The notes: generated by a model from the sequence alone, not told the origin. A stretch of 64,000 nucleotides of DNA from Antedon bifida (GCA_963402885.1 OY727100.1:21175665-21239664), one strand, 5' to 3'; counted from the first letter of the stretch, positions 1-20,490 are shown. A program made the numbers and translations.

Positions 1-1260
1 GCCTAAGCTCTAGCCAAGGGCCAAGCCTAGTTTAATTATATTTATACTATTTATTACTATCTAGGCACTATACAAACAAGTGAAGATACTAAAAAAAATC
101 GAATCAAACTTAAATTGATCGTTATAAATAATTTTATTGAAAAGATTGGACACATTCATAATAAGATGGATGTCACTCTTTTACTGTCATTTTTAAACTT
201 TTATTTTAATGTTTAATAACCTCTGTGTGTTGACATTTGTTACGAAATAATGTAATTTTACATATGTTTTTTGGCTGTTAATTACCACTAATAATAATAC
301 CACACTTTACTTTAATTGCTGTTTCTATTGCTGTAAATTTGTATTCAGGATGTCTTAAATGATGACGGTTGACCTCTCTTTGACCATATAATAGAAATTT
401 TCCCCCATGCCTTGACACCTGTTTCTCTTCAGTTATTGGTCAAACAATTAGTTTATTCCATAATGCTATTTATGCAGTTTGGCATATGCCAATTTAGTTA
501 GTAATTTAAGGATATTTATAGAACTACATCTGTATTAATGTTGATTGTGAGCGCTTCAATTATGATTAACAATATGTTATAGCAGAATTAAGAATTTCAG
601 CCTTACAGTAAATTAATTGTAAATTTCAATTTGTTTTGTGTTGTAATAATTGTGCTACATTAACATAAATATTATTAATAATAAGTTCATTTTTGGTAGA
701 AAAATACTTACAGTTCCAGATGTATACTACTAGGCCTAACTGATCATTTTGTTTTATTTTTGATTGGTATAAAAACACATTTGTTGATAAGTATTCATTC
801 ATTTAGTCATTAACACTTTAACGTATCTACCTGGGCCATCTGTTAATTTTTAATGGGTGAAAACACAGTACTTCTGGTTTCAAGGAAACACAAATTATAG
901 AATAATTAATATACCGCTATAGAAGTTATAATGTTTGGTACGTGCTAAAATGTTTAGGGTAAATTTATAACAAAATGGTATAACTCTAGAATACCCAGAG
1001 CTTTTTAGGGTGATGATTTGTTAAAATTAAACTGCTAGGTGCCTTAAAATATGCTTTAGGGTCTGTTTCTGCTGCATAGCGCCGAATTAATCATGTATTT
1101 CAAAATATATTTAAAATATAATTTTTATATTTACTGCGTTTCTGCTCAATTTTGCTCATGAATAACCGTTTAAATCAGTGGGTGGTCGTCATAAAAATGT
1201 ATCCTGTTCTTCACATAGAATTGCATTGGTTTGATTATCTCCATTTTTCATTAATTTCTA
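1..1260. other. Upstream/5' region of CBS, no gene seen
   Basis: AT-rich sequence with no convincing coding exon on either strand. A polypyrimidine tract and AG at 1259-1260 look like the acceptor of the first coding CBS exon, so at least one non-coding 5' exon should lie in or before this stretch. I could not place it. Confidence 0.4.
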
Positions 1261-1292
1261 GTTATTGTAATTTAACTTGGAAAAAACACAAC

Positions 1293-7834
<6,542 letters not shown>

Positions 7835-7920
7835 TTTCCTTACATTTCTTTTTTAGATCTATTTCTAGCTCACTATAAATATGATACTGGTCTTCAAAAA
7901 ACACCATGTTCATAATAAAT

Positions 7921-8010
7921 GTTCTGCTTGAGTAAGCGTTCTGCTTGAGTGAGCGTTCTGCTTGAGTGAGCGTTCTGCTTGACTGAGCATTCTACTTGAA
8001 TAAACATTCT
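7921..8010 (+). repeat. 17-bp minisatellite just after CBS
   Basis: About five copies of GTTCTGCTTGAGTGAGC, the last ones degenerate. It lies under 100 bp after the CBS stop codon, next to an AATAAA at 7914-7919, so it may fall in the 3' untranslated region. Confidence 0.85.
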
Positions 8011-9116
8011 TCTTTTTCAAAAATGTATTTGTACAGGATGTTCAACCGATGAACATCTACTGTATCTTAATATTACTTTCCATAAGTGATGTTTTGTTCT
8101 AATCTACTGGAACTCAAGTGAATTTTTGATTTGTACGCTTCATGCCGTACACGAGTCTGCTTTTAAATGAGCCCAACAGTATCATTATTTATTGTAACTT
8201 GTAAAATTAATGTGTGTGCATTATTATTATACTGGTGATTTATTATAAAGTGCAAGTTATTTATAAATCAAAAGTGCTATAATTGTGAAAAATTATTGAA
8301 GTAATAATTTAAAAAGTACAGGTACTAAAAATTAGCAATCTCTGTTTTGTCAAATCATGCCCATTGACCTCTCCTAACTTGACCCAAGTTTGTGTCTAAT
8401 GGCGCCTGTGAATAGTGTTGTATTAATACAGCAAGCATGTGTGCTTGGTTTGAGCACATTCTGGTTACAGTACTTACTTTTACGTCATGCAAGTAGCTTA
8501 GAATAAAGGCTGGATTTAGCTTTATCATAGCTTTATAGTGTTTTATGATGCCGTTTTGTTTTGGTGGACGGTCGTATGTAAAAACGTTCAAAACGCGATA
8601 TACAGTACATTTTGTTTGTGATCTGTACGTGTGCCTTCAATTGTCGTCAAATGTTTCGAGATCTAGAGTTTTTAATTCTATTTTCTTATCTTCATTTTGG
8701 TAGACAGGCATTTTGGCTTGATTCTCAAGATTTCATAGCCTTGATATTTTATCTACCTTTTCCTTAGTACTTTTACATTTAACCCTTCATATTCACAAAA
8801 AAAAACCTCTTCTGATGAGGTATATTTTAATTCAGACCAATAAATAATAGTGCTTTATAACAGTGCTTTATTTATGTATTCTTGCCATTTGATTGGTTAA
8901 TTTCATATCACATGATGTTTAATAGTACAGTACTATTAGTTCTACTAGAATGCAAAAGTTAGATTTACTGGTTGATATCACAATATCATTGTGCGCGTTC
9001 GTTCTACCCCACGGTGAAAATCAGAACAGTGTCTTTTTAATGACATAGCTTTCAACATTGTTTATGGGACTGGAAAGCAGCGGGTTAATTGAATAACATT
9101 TACTTTAGAAAATATA

Positions 9117-9432
9117 CATATGTTATAAAGCAAATAATGACAAACCATAAACATTCATTATTTGTTGTAATAAAGTTAAATGATCAATATATTTTAAAAG
9201 CAGCTTTAGAACATGTTCGTATGTTATAAAGCAAATAATGACAAAACATAAACATTCATTATTCGTTGTAATAGTTAGATGATCAACATATTTGTTGAAA
9301 CAAATTTAAAAAGCAGCTTTAGAACATATCTGTATGTTATCAGGCAAATAATGAAAAAACATAAACATTCATTATTCATTGTAATAGTTAGATGATCAAC
9401 ATATTTGTTGAAACAAATTTAAAAAGCAGCTT
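9117..9432 (+). repeat. Three tandem copies of a roughly 105-110 bp unit
   Basis: Units start near 9117, 9220 and 9331, each TATGTTATAAAGCAAATAAT or close to it, and end at the AGCAGCTTTAGAACAT motif. Copies two and three share an insert (TTGTTGAAACAAATTT) missing from copy one. Noncoding. Confidence 0.85.
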
Positions 9433-9834
9433 TTGCATATACATGCCGGATATTTCATCTATATATTTATAACATTATACAGTTGTATTTTTAGTATAAT
9501 TTTATTCTTGTATTAAAGCTTTTTCCTTCTACATTGTGGTTTGTCTTTTTTATAAAATGTTTTTATTGTGGACATGCCAATTTCATTGTCGCATACCATA
9601 CATGTATGTAAGAAGTGTTTTCAAAAAAATTAGGCTAAATAAACTTATTATAAAATAGTTTTTATTGTTTACAGATAGTGTACAAAGAAATTGGTTTATC
9701 TAACCTTTTATACATACAAATCTAACATCTTACTTTGATATATGACCGTATTCATTGTTTTACTACAAATTGTTAAGTTATAGTACAGTGTGTTCAGTTA
9801 GATAAAACAGTTCAATACTGTATGTCCACTGTAA

Positions 9835-10165
9835 TATACAGTACAGTACGTTCACTCACTATATAAAATACAGTATTAGTTATAAAACAGTACAGTAAGT
9901 TCACTTATATAATGTTGAGCATACAGTACAGTGTTCATGCTTATATAATGCATAGCATACAGTACGTTCATGCTTATAGTAATGCATAGCATACAGTACG
10001 TTCATGCTTATAATAATGCATACAGTACAGTACGTTCATGCTTATAATAATGCGTACAGTACGTTCATGCTTATATAATGCATACAGTACAGTACGTTCA
10101 TGCTTATATAATGCATACAGTACGTTCATGCTTATATAATGCATGAAATACAGTAGGTACATAGT
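9835..10165 (+). repeat. Tandem repeat, unit about 28-35 bp
   Basis: Degenerate units of CAGTACGTTCATGCTTATA followed by TAATGCATA, about eight to ten copies, with TACAGTACAGTA extensions. Noncoding. Confidence 0.85.
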
Positions 10166-11308
10166 ACAGTATTATGTTAACAATATGTATGGCATTTAAT
10201 ATTAAAATAAGGTGCAAAAATCTATAACTGAAATTTTAAATTTAAAATTTTTTAAATTGAAATAATACAAAACATTTTGACCCCATGAAATATTCCAAAT
10301 ATTTAAAACGTTGATATTATTAAATAATAAATAGGTCACTTATTTGTAAATAAAATAAGTACATTAATTTTTTTTTAAACATTTAAATCAAGAAAAATGG
10401 GAAAAAAAAATTATTAAATACATTATATGAAAAACCAAATTAGATAAAATATACTTGCACATCAAACCCTGTTTTGAGTAAATAAATGTTTAAAAATAAT
10501 GAATTTTAAAATATTAAATAATTGAGTAGGTAACTAACTACATGCACTGTGGAAGCAACTATTAATATTAGTCCATATAACTATATTGATTTAATTATCA
10601 TGATCTATCATTTTAGTTACGATAAAAAGAAACATTTCACACAGAAATCGCACCATGATCTATTTACAGTATACTAATGAGGAATATGGTATGAGCCAAT
10701 ACGTTTGAGTAACCAATATTTATGTCGCTTCAGCATGACATTGCTGTTGGTTCAGTTAAAATGTTACCGTGCTGCGAGCGTCTGAAAGTTCTTTCGTGTA
10801 TCATTAAATAACGTCGCGGAGCAACCGAAACCTGTAAAATTACATTGATGTAGCATTGATGTAAAACAACGGTATCTACGCATAATTATCTTCCCACTTA
10901 TAAATTATCAAGGCTATATCGGTATACAGTAAATCCACTCCTTTGCGATACCTCTTCTAAGGGCACTTCTATTACAGGGACACTTTCAAGAAACTAATAA
11001 GCAACAATATAGCCATTATTTAGGGGACAATTTGTTGGGTCCTAAACTAGTCCCTTAAGTGTTCCGTTGTATATCCTTTATCCACAAACTTTTATTATGT
11101 CTACTGCACAGGTTATTGTGTATTATGGTGGCATAATTATGCCGTATTATGTAAAGAATTTCTGTATTTAGAATAGAACCATAGAAATGAATTGAGAAGC
11201 AAAATATGTACATCTATATATGTTTAGTGAAATCCTTTAGGGCGCATTTTTTTTAAAACTGTTCTTTACAGTATGATTCTTTATAGATTGTACGATATTA
11301 ACAACACA

Positions 11309-12053
11309 CTAAGCATCTGGCAATTCTTGGTAAGCTGGGGGCGGGTAGTCATCTTTTGGGGTACCAACAGACGAGGGCGAGTTATTAGTTGAAACCTCAC
11401 TATATGGTGGCGGTGTCATTAAGAGGCCTTGCGTTCCTGTGGAGCACGGTACAGTGGGTACGCCATTGGTGTTGTCCAGGGTTTCCGGCTCCACGTACAT
11501 AATAGTCGCCGGAGTAACGAGATGAGCACTATCGTTGTCAAATTCATTTGGAATACTTATTTGATCTGAAATAGGAAAGACAAAAATAAGTGTAAAATTG
11601 TATGCTATGTTCATATTCCAGCGACAATATACATCCTACAGTATCTGCAACATACCATAGCAATAATTTATAAATAATAATTAAGCAAATATTTTTAATT
11701 TATACCCATAATCGTCATTATAAAATATATTGTGCAGCTGTTCAACTTACTTGATGATACAACCGACATCCTTTGTTGTAAACGGCGCCCTCGTCTGACC
11801 ATAAGCGCAATCAACGTCAGTTTAATGAGAACAATAAGCGCAATAGCTACTGCTATCATGGTACTAGTTATCAGGTTACTTCGGTTGCTGTTGGTGTCCC
11901 AGTCGTCCCAATAGTTGGGATGAGGGGTAACATACTCGTCATTGTTTGTGTCGTGCGGTTGGTCCGTGAACGGCAATGAAGCCGGGTAATATTGCTGATT
12001 ATTGTAATCGTTTCTATTATTTTGAGAGTAAGAGAAATTCATCAGCTGCTCCA
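11309..12053 (-). CDS. Small single-pass membrane protein with two PPxY motifs, 5' end unresolved
   Basis: Two exons read on the minus strand: 12053-11751 and 11565-11309 (stop TAG at 11311-11309), joined in phase 1. The N-terminal part is Asn/Tyr-rich with N-glycosylation sequons (NFS, NRS), followed by one hydrophobic segment (TMIAVAIALIVLIKLTLIAL), then a basic stop (RRGRR). The cytoplasmic end is Pro-rich with TPPPYSEV and PPPAYQEL, both PPxY motifs that bind WW domains such as those of Nedd4-type E3 ligases. The upstream exon is uncertain. A possible exon at 12548-12481 keeps an open frame and the right outgoing phase; another candidate near 12.9 kb would make ATG GAG CAG at the junction. 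Likely role: adaptor for ubiquitin ligases or a trafficking receptor, by analogy with other small PPxY membrane proteins. I do not recognise a family. Confidence 0.7.
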
Positions 12054-14766
12054 CTGAAAAAGTAATAATAAATTTCGACTTATTGAATGAATTTATAAAG
12101 TATAAAGCCTAAAAAATAATATACAGTTATATACTGTTGCTTTGTGTTCAATCATGGCCTCAAAATGTTTTACAAGATTGTTTGTTATTGTATGTGTGTG
12201 TAGGTGAAGTTTATGTCAACATTATTCTACTTCAGTTACTGCAGTACCTGCTTTTTTTCATTGAAATAACTCGTTGGTACATTTCCCAACCAAGTTAGTC
12301 TTGCTTTCATTTCAGATTTATGAATAAAATAACAATTTTTTCTTTTATTTCTATCTTTAAAGAAGGTAATCCTACCAGTTTAGCCCAGTAGGTTAACTGA
12401 TATTCAGAGCCCTCTTTAATAAAAAAAAAATGTAATTCATCATTTTTACCATTAGGCTACCTGACCAATGCTGTACTTACAAAAGGTTGTTAGATTTAGT
12501 GGAACAGAATATATCTGAGCCTGGGTAGTAGTTGTGGCTTGGTAACAACTAAAAATCAAAACTAAAACAAAGTGAAAAATACTTAGTAACTATATAATAT
12601 TAAACCAGACTAAAATGTATAGCCTGTATAATTCTCTACAATATATTATTGCAAGTTACAGTAGTAACAATGATCTATATCTATATAATATATAACAAAA
12701 TGCAAATTATTGTAGGGGACACATACAGTATAAATACAGCATTATAATGTATATAAATAAAGTCTTAATTTGAAGTTTGGATCCTTGGCTTATTGTGTTA
12801 AAAAGTTTTTCAAATATTGTAATGTAAGCCATAGTAAACTTCTTACTATAAATAATGTGTGCACTAGATGACGTTAAAGCCATCTTATTCTTGAGATTGC
12901 AAAGTTGATAGCGACACTAGCCTAGCCTAGATTTCAGCTGACTACCTGCAAGAAAGGAAAAACATTTTTATGACATCATTGATTGACAATAACAAAAAAG
13001 GTAAATATGATGGTATACAAATCTATAAGCCTAGGCCTAGCCTATCATTAGCCGTTTATGCATAGGGCCTAAAATGTTAGGGTTAGGTAGGGTATGTGTA
13101 TGTTAAGCTCGCCTCCTACTCGAATCTTCTCTCAAGACTCTACTAGGAAGGAGGCCTAGAGGGCCAGGCCTAGCCTAGCCTAACTAACTTTTAGTCTGCC
13201 CTCCTACCTAGCTAGGCCTAGGCTAACTAACCTAGAGTAGGTTACTTACAATTATCAATAGTTTTTTTACGGATTCTCCTGGAATTATGTCCGTTTGTTT
13301 ATGTTATTTTCATTGTCAAAAACCAAAACAAAAACACAGACAAATCACAAAATCATGGCGATCGTCATCGTCGAAAACAAAACAAGTACAGTATCTTCTT
13401 TTCCGGTTTTGATTTTGTCAACTTGCTTTTTAACGAAGTATGTCATTGGTTGTTGACATTGTTGGTAACTTTTACTAATTCTAAGCTTTCTTTTCCAAAT
13501 ATCTAACGTAAAATAATGTCATCATTTATATAATTATGTAATATACGACCATTATTAATACAACATTTTCAATTATAACAGTAATTATGATATCGAGTAA
13601 TATGTTATTTCTTTAGGGTATCATTTAAATATCCAATGGGAACGGTTGTAATATCAGCTTTCGGTAGATTACAATTTTGCGACCTCTCCGCGTATTCGAG
13701 ACGAACCAACGCGGATATGTTTTGCCAAAATTAGTAGGTTTGTTTTTTATAAAAAATCACTATTTCTTTTGCAATATACTTATAATAAAATATAATATAG
13801 AAATATAGTGTAATTAATGTAATGTAAAGTGATTGTGTAACATTCTTTGACTGTAATTTTATGTAGAAAAATGTATGAAAAAATACAGAGGCTGCACTTT
13901 CTCTAGCCCTTCCATGTTTTACATTGTGCTTTTGGCGCGGCGGCGGGTAAATATGGCAACTCGGAACGAAACGGTACGTCCATGCTTGGCATTGGTTTTT
14001 AGTTCCACAGATACTGTACAGCCTGTACATATGTGTTTGTACCACACCAGCAGCAGTGTATTTGGAGTACATTCAACCAATAAAAACTTACTTAATTTCT
14101 ATCAGATAAATACTGTGATCGAGCAACAACAATATATATATGCCGAGATACGGATCCCCCTTACTCCTTAGGCTAGGCAACCAGGCAGCTAGCCCTACCC
14201 TGCTGTTGTAGCCTAATCCATGCCTCATGAATGACCCACCAGAGCAGGGAGGTAGCCAACCCATTAAAAAAAACTGGCCTGAGAGATATGGTGAAGTGTA
14301 CCTCTCCACACTAGCTGCAGCTGCGGTCTAGCCTTGGTTGTGGGATGTGTTTTCGGAGGCAATTTACATCCTGAAAGACTTTGTTGAATATAAATGAAAA
14401 TTATCTTCTGAAGAAATAGAAATAAAATGTTTAAAATACAGAGAGACACTACATCATATTTTCACTTCACCCAACCAATGTGATTACCAAACGTTAATAA
14501 AAAAATATATATATAAACACAAACAAGGCAAATGATTGTTGTGGGTAATTTATACACAGCGTTTTTCATTTCCAATAAAACAATAATTGCATTTCACAAT
14601 AAATTAATTTAAAATTTTCTAATGGGCCTACATTGATACAGTTACTGTATATTTTATTGTTACAATTTTTTTTTTTTAGGTTTAAACATTTCAACCTAAC
14701 TAAAATGTGTATAATGTAGAACTTTTTTTCTGTACAGGTTCAGAAAAGTGTTTAAAATCTTGAAAA
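12054..14766. other. Upstream exons and shared promoter region of two divergent genes
   Basis: A minus-strand donor near 13.25 kb (AATT then GTAAGTAA) suggests a 5' non-coding exon of the PPxY gene around 13.25-13.4 kb. 13.0-13.25 kb is rich in AGGCCTAG-type repeats. The GC-rich patch near 13.93 kb is a candidate start region for the PRDM15-type gene, and an acceptor just before 14739 opens its ATG exon. Transcription starts cannot be fixed from sequence. Confidence 0.4.
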
Positions 14767-17700
14767 ATGCAGTCTGACGAAAATTCTACTCCATTGTGTA
14801 AGTTGCATGATACCTACTGTAGATTGAACATTAACATTTCTTTTTATATTTAAGGGATCGTATTAAAATCATTCTACTGCAGTAACTACATTTTCTGCCA
14901 GTAGAATAATTAGACATGACCCCTAAAGCTGTATTCTAAAAGTGTCTTGCTGTGCATTGAGTGAGTGCAGGATCTGTTTAAGCTTTAGCCTATTCTCACT
15001 CGTGGTAATTTTTCATTGGTGACCGAATAATTATTACTATCTGAAAAAAAAACTGTTATATTTAAGTCTTTTGATATTATCTGTATATGGTATTTAAATT
15101 GAAAGTATGATAAATATTTATTTAGGGTGTGAGGATTGTCAGGATACGCATGAGACAGAGTGCCCTCTTGCAGGCAGCATTCTCAATATCCTCGGAGAAC
15201 CTATTCTGAATAAGGCAGAAGCTACTCTTCCAAGAAGTCTCAACTTGAAAGTCATTGATGGGGAGAAGCATGTTGTTGCAGGAATTGCAATTCCAAAAGG
15301 AACACGATTTGGTCCTTTTGAAGCACCTCTTCTGGATAGTATTTCTAATGACAAATTGGAAGGATTTTTTCTAAAGGTAAATCAAATGTTAAAACACTGC
15401 AAGTGAAAGAGAATTTGTTACAGATTAAAATGCTTAAGGATCCTAGCCACAGAAAAGAAGGCAAATTATGTTTACTTTTAACACATTTCAGATATTCAAA
15501 AAAGACGAGGAACCTGTGTACCTTGATCCAAGCAATGAAGACAAATGCAATTGGATGTGTCTTGTGAAAGTTGCTGGCAATGCAGTGGAACAGAATCTTA
15601 GTGCTTTTCAATACAAAGATGGCATAATGTACTCTGCTATTAAAGATATTGAGGTTGATGCCAAGCTTCTGGCTTGGTATGCTCCACATTACGGACGTCG
15701 ATTAGAAAAAGAAGCGTTGGAAAATTATCAAAATTCAAAAGGTAAGAAAACAGTACATTTATTTCAAAGTGATGTTTTTACAGTTATCTGAAAAATCGAA
15801 ACAGCACTACTGTACCTGCTAGTGTGCTACTTTTTTTTCTGAATTTTTTTTTTAGGTGAAGAGTTACAAGAAATAAGGAAGAGGAGTATTGGCAAAGAGT
15901 TTGAAGAAACAAGTTCGGTAGAATCATCACCAGCAAAAAGGACTAAAAAAGAAGATACCATTCAACCAAAGATTGTGTCGCCAAGTAAAAGTCGCAAGCA
16001 GCGCGTTATTCCTTTTGCAACTAGAAAATCACATCGGCAGTCGGAGAAAAAATTTAATGTTAAAGAATTATTTAGTATTAAAGAAAATCCTGTTGTAAAA
16101 CGGAACACAAAGGCAGATGGAACAGAGCCATGTGTTGTAACGATTCCTCAACTAGAACAAGGTTCAGATGGTTTTTTCACAGTCAATGATGTTTACAGCA
16201 ATTCTGTAGAAGTTGTCAACAGTGATGATCCTATTCAAAGTAAAGATAAGCCATCTGAAGAAGGCACAAGTAGTGTTGTCGTAGATGAAATAGGTGGGAA
16301 GGGAATTGATTGGCAATGCATAGAATGTAAAATGGTATTTAATGATCAGTTTGGGCTAATCACTCATGTTCAAAGTGAAATTCATACCAATGCAGATGTG
16401 ATTGCTACTTTAGAGACTACTCTACCAGAGCCCATAGAGAACCAAATTCAGTCAACTTCACCAAGTACAAGAAAATCCACCAGAGTAATAACACCATCAC
16501 CAAAAAAAGCTGCTGCAGATAAACTCCAAGAAGAAGACAATGTGGATGAGGTGTCCACATCTGTTAAAAAAAGAGGTAGAGGAAGACCTAGAAAGAATCA
16601 ATCTGAAAAGCATTCATGTGAAATGTGTGAAAAGCAGTTTGATTCACGAACTCAACTTGTTCAACATTACTTGAAGTGCCACCAAGATGATCTTGATAAG
16701 CTAGAAACTGTTGATATCTACGGTTGTCTAGAATGTGGTGAAGGATTCTGGAAAAAGACAGACTACGAGTCACATATGTTGAAGTCTCATCACGGTATAC
16801 CATGCAAGGCTTGCGATTTGACCTTAACATCAATGAAAGCATATAACAAGCATGTGCTAATGCATTCTGAAGACCTCATTCCTTGTGGAGTTTGTAACAA
16901 GAGGTTTCTGAAAACTGTTCTTCAAGCTCATCTTCTTGAGGAACATGGAAGAAAAAATCTGGGATGTACTATGTGCCCACAGAAGTTTCCTTCAACAACT
17001 CTTCTCACAAGCCACCTCATTCTTGACCATGATATTAGGTTGACAACACAAGACGAAAAGAAAGAATGTGAACAGAAGTCTGACAATTTTACTTGCGATC
17101 TATGTAAGGCTGTATGTGAAGAACCAGGTCTGTACATTTCACATATGCATGAAGTTCATCATTTGCTAATGTTTCGGTGTGATTACTGTGAAAAGGTTTT
17201 CGGAACACAAAACAGTCTAAAGAAGCATTTGGAAGCCACACATTCAATGAAAAGTCAATTTATTTGCGAGTATTGTGAAAAGATATTTGTCCATGAGCCA
17301 TCATTAAAGAGACACGTAGAAGAGGTACATGAGCAGAAGACGTTACCATGTGATATTTGCCTCAAGATCTTCCCAAGTCAACGCCGTCTTCATGAACACA
17401 TGCGTACTGTCCACAAAATCATTGTGTCAAAGCAGTCCTCCGTAATTGAAGACTTATTCAAATGTAAGATATGTGATCAGGAAATGGCCTCCAAAGGAAA
17501 TCTGAGAAGACACATGGCAGTTCATAGTGGGCAGGGTACAGAATCGGAATTCAAACTTAGGAACGACCTAAAGTGTAGTTTATGCGGTGTGCAGTTTAAC
17601 AGACGTTACCTTTATATGGAACATTTAGCACATCACAAGGCAAAAGGAGAGAAGGTAGATGATATTGATATAGATGCTGATGATGTCACATGCAGTCTAT

Positions 17701-19655
17701 GTGGAAGAGTTTGTACAACTAAGCAAAACCTTCACCGTCATATGGCCATGCATGAAGAAAAACCTTATGCCTGTCAACTTTGTGACAAGAAGTTCCTTCA
17801 TGAAATGTCTCTTACAGAGCATATTTTAACAGATCATCCAGAAGTGAACATTAATGTTGGTATTTCAAAAGTGTACCGATGTGAGCATTGCCCAAGTGCG
17901 TTCTTGCGACGTAATGTGTACAATAAACACATGCGTAAGCATAGCAATCTCATGTACAAGTGTGGTCAGTGTGAGAGTGTCTTCAAACGTAAAGACAGTG
18001 TCCAGCGTCATAACTGCCGTGTAGACCTTGAATCGCAAAAACTCTTGACTTGTGAGGAATGTGGTGCATCATTTAAGTTTAAAGAGAATATGGAAACCCA
18101 TGAATGTACAGATGAAGATATTTTAAAATTCAAAGAGACCAAAGAAAAGATGTCAAATAAATTTAATTGCAACAATTGTACGGAGACATTTGATGATCAG
18201 TGGGCTCTAAAACGCCATAAGAAGAAGCATTTACCAAAGTTGCATGAATGTGAAATGTGTGGCCGAAAGTTTCAATGTAAAGCGTCACTCAAAACACACA
18301 CAAAAGTTCATTATAAGGTTGTCCATGACACTGAGGGCAACACACAGGTTGTCAAAATACCGTATCTTAAGAATTCTATTCTTAACATCTGTCCTGAATG
18401 CCATTGTCAGTTCAGCACACAGAAATCATTCATCAATCATTTGAAAATGTTCCATTCCATTGAAGCGCTGCCATGTACTATTTGTCCTAAAGTTCTCACC
18501 TCAGAAGAAGAGATCAGTATCCATACTGAAGAACATCAGCAGATGGTTGTCACAGATGCAGAAATCAAGAAGCAAATGGTCAGTAGCTGCTGTGACCAAT
18601 GCAATCGTGTGTTTCTAGAACCAGCAAGACTGGCCAAACACAAAAGAATGGTGCATGAGAAGCAACAGGAGTTTATGTGTGATACATGTGGAAAAATGTT
18701 TAATCGAAAAGATTCATTGAAGGCACACATCCGATCCCACACTCAGGAAACTGTGGCAGAATGCAAAGATTGCAATAAAAAATTCAGATCTCGCATTGCT
18801 TACGATATGCATGTAAAAATCCACCTGAATCAGCGTGACTTTAAGTGTACATTCTGTGAAAAAGCGTTCATTCAGAAAGGTAACTTGAACAAGCATTTAC
18901 TTACTCACAACCAAACATTTAATTTTCAGTGTGAAATATGCAAGCGAAAGTTTAATAACCCTGCATTGTTAAAACGTCACGCTCTCATTCATGACGAAGG
19001 TTCCAAACTACAATGTCATATTTGTACACACAAGTTTACACGTCAGTACTTTTTGAATAAACACATTAAACAACATCATGAGTTTCAAAATTCATGTCAT
19101 TGTGAGCAGTGTGGTTCTTTTTTAAAGACTGTAGCGTCATATCGCCGCCATATGCGTCGTAAGCATCCACAGGTTCTCGCTTCTGACTACTCGCCAGTCA
19201 TGTACTCTGACGATCCGAGTAAGGTAAGGAAGCTCGGAGCCGTGGAGGATGAGGAGGAACGAAATGATGCAAACGAAGAAAACATATTGCAAATTGAACA
19301 TGCAAAGTTCGATCCAGAAACTGGAAACATCATTCAGGAGCTTTCAGTTCCGGCCAGTAGTCTTGGTCCTGTTTTGGGGTCAGTCATCCATGGTGAAGAA
19401 GGATTTACTGTTCACATCATCCAGTCGCCAGAGGTGGTTGTAAGATCGGCCGAAGACGGCGAAGTAGTAACAGCAGTCAGTGATACAGGAACTGTGCTAC
19501 AATTGGATGATGGAACTGCTGCCAATCTGACACCAGATGTTGTGGAAGGTGTTCGCGTGCTGCAACAATTTGTTGAATTGTCTGGACGGGTTTCAGAAGC
19601 AGAACTGACCCAGGCCACTGCTCAAGTTACTTATGAAACTGTTGAACAAATCTAA
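14767..19655 (+). CDS. PRDM15: PRDM15-type PR/SET and C2H2 zinc-finger transcription factor
   Basis: Nuclear DNA-binding regulator; vertebrate PRDM15 acts in pluripotency and early development. Exons 14767-14797, 15126-15376, 15492-15741 and 15856-19655 join in phase to 1443 residues. A WCEDC motif starts at residue 11, across the first intron, followed by a PR domain (about 35-165) with KGTRFGPFEAPL, CNWMCLV and LLAWYAPHYG. A basic linker contains an AT-hook-like RGRGRPRKN. About 28 C2H2 or C2HC fingers lie at about residues 330-1285, all in the last exon; the final one, ending YRRHMRRKHPQVLAS, matches the distinctive last finger of PRDM15 (human MSRHMRRKHPEVLA). The acidic, Val-rich C-terminus is not recognised. 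PRDM15 rather than PRDM10 is chosen because of the N-terminal motif and last finger. The finger count exceeds that of vertebrate PRDM15. Confidence 0.88.
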
Positions 19656-20262
19656 ACTTATATTATATGAGTACAGTACTGTATGCAATGTACAGGATGT
19701 ATCATGTACAGATATCACATCCTTCCATTTATGCCATACCCAGTTTAACCTTTTAGAATTGCAGTGTGTCTCTATAAATGTTTTTATCTCATTAATTTTT
19801 CATAAATCAAGAGATTGGGCATGTAAGTAAATAATTATTTTGTGAAAAAAGGAGGCGGGCAATTTGTATCTACTAGCTGTTTCGAGAAATTGGTTAGCCT
19901 AGAGAGTTTGGAGGTGTAAAGCTCTGTGTTAGATGCGATATACGTATGATTTTGTCAGGTGTTGGTGTTTTATGGAAAGCTGTGGAGTTTAATAAGTTTG
20001 GAAAATGGTACAAGACAATGCATTTGATGATTAATTTATAATACATTTTCTCCTGGTGCCATATGTATGTGTTATCCATAGACACACCTGAAACAGTACT
20101 TTACTTTAATTTTTTTATTTTTAAAGTGTGTTTCCCACTTAAATATAATATATTACATTTTCTGATTTGTTTTTTATCAAAGTTCTGTTCTATTTGATAT
20201 GTAATTAAACATAACTGCAATAATATTTAATTTTATGGTAATTTTAATTGAAAAATATAAAG

Positions 20263-20490
20263 ATATCAAACAGTATTAAATGGCAATTGCAGAAATAATC
20301 TTTGTGTTATAACAACTATGTTTACAGAACCCATTCAGGATGATCCATAATTCTCCACCTAGTAAATTGGGGTTTAGTATGACCATAAGGTGTAAAACAT
20401 GTTCCTTTTGTTCCCTTAGGGGTTCCAATGGAGGAGTTAAATAAATAAATATATCTGGTAATTTCAACAAATATCAAACGGTATTAAATG
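20263..20490. repeat. 188-bp insertion flanked by 20-24 bp direct repeats (SINE-like)
   Basis: ATATCAAACAGTATTAAATG at 20263-20282 recurs as ATATCAAACGGTATTAAATG at 20471-20490. The intervening 188 bp ends in a TAAATAAATAAATAT tail. Long target duplication plus A-rich tail suggests a LINE-mobilised short element. No clear tRNA promoter boxes were seen. Confidence 0.5.

Larger units (their letters stand above)
7835..11308. other. Intergenic region between CBS and the minus-strand membrane-protein gene
   Basis: Holds the CBS 3' region, the minisatellite at 7921, a three-copy tandem array at 9117-9432 and a 30-bp repeat array at 9835-10165. No exon with homology or coding-like splice structure was found. 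The open frame on the minus strand near 10.0 kb is produced by the tandem repeat. Confidence 0.55.

Noticed and set aside
9974..10162. Minus-strand frame encoding a repeated YALYKHERTV-like peptide
   Set aside because: A direct product of the tandem DNA repeat; no start context or splice sites.
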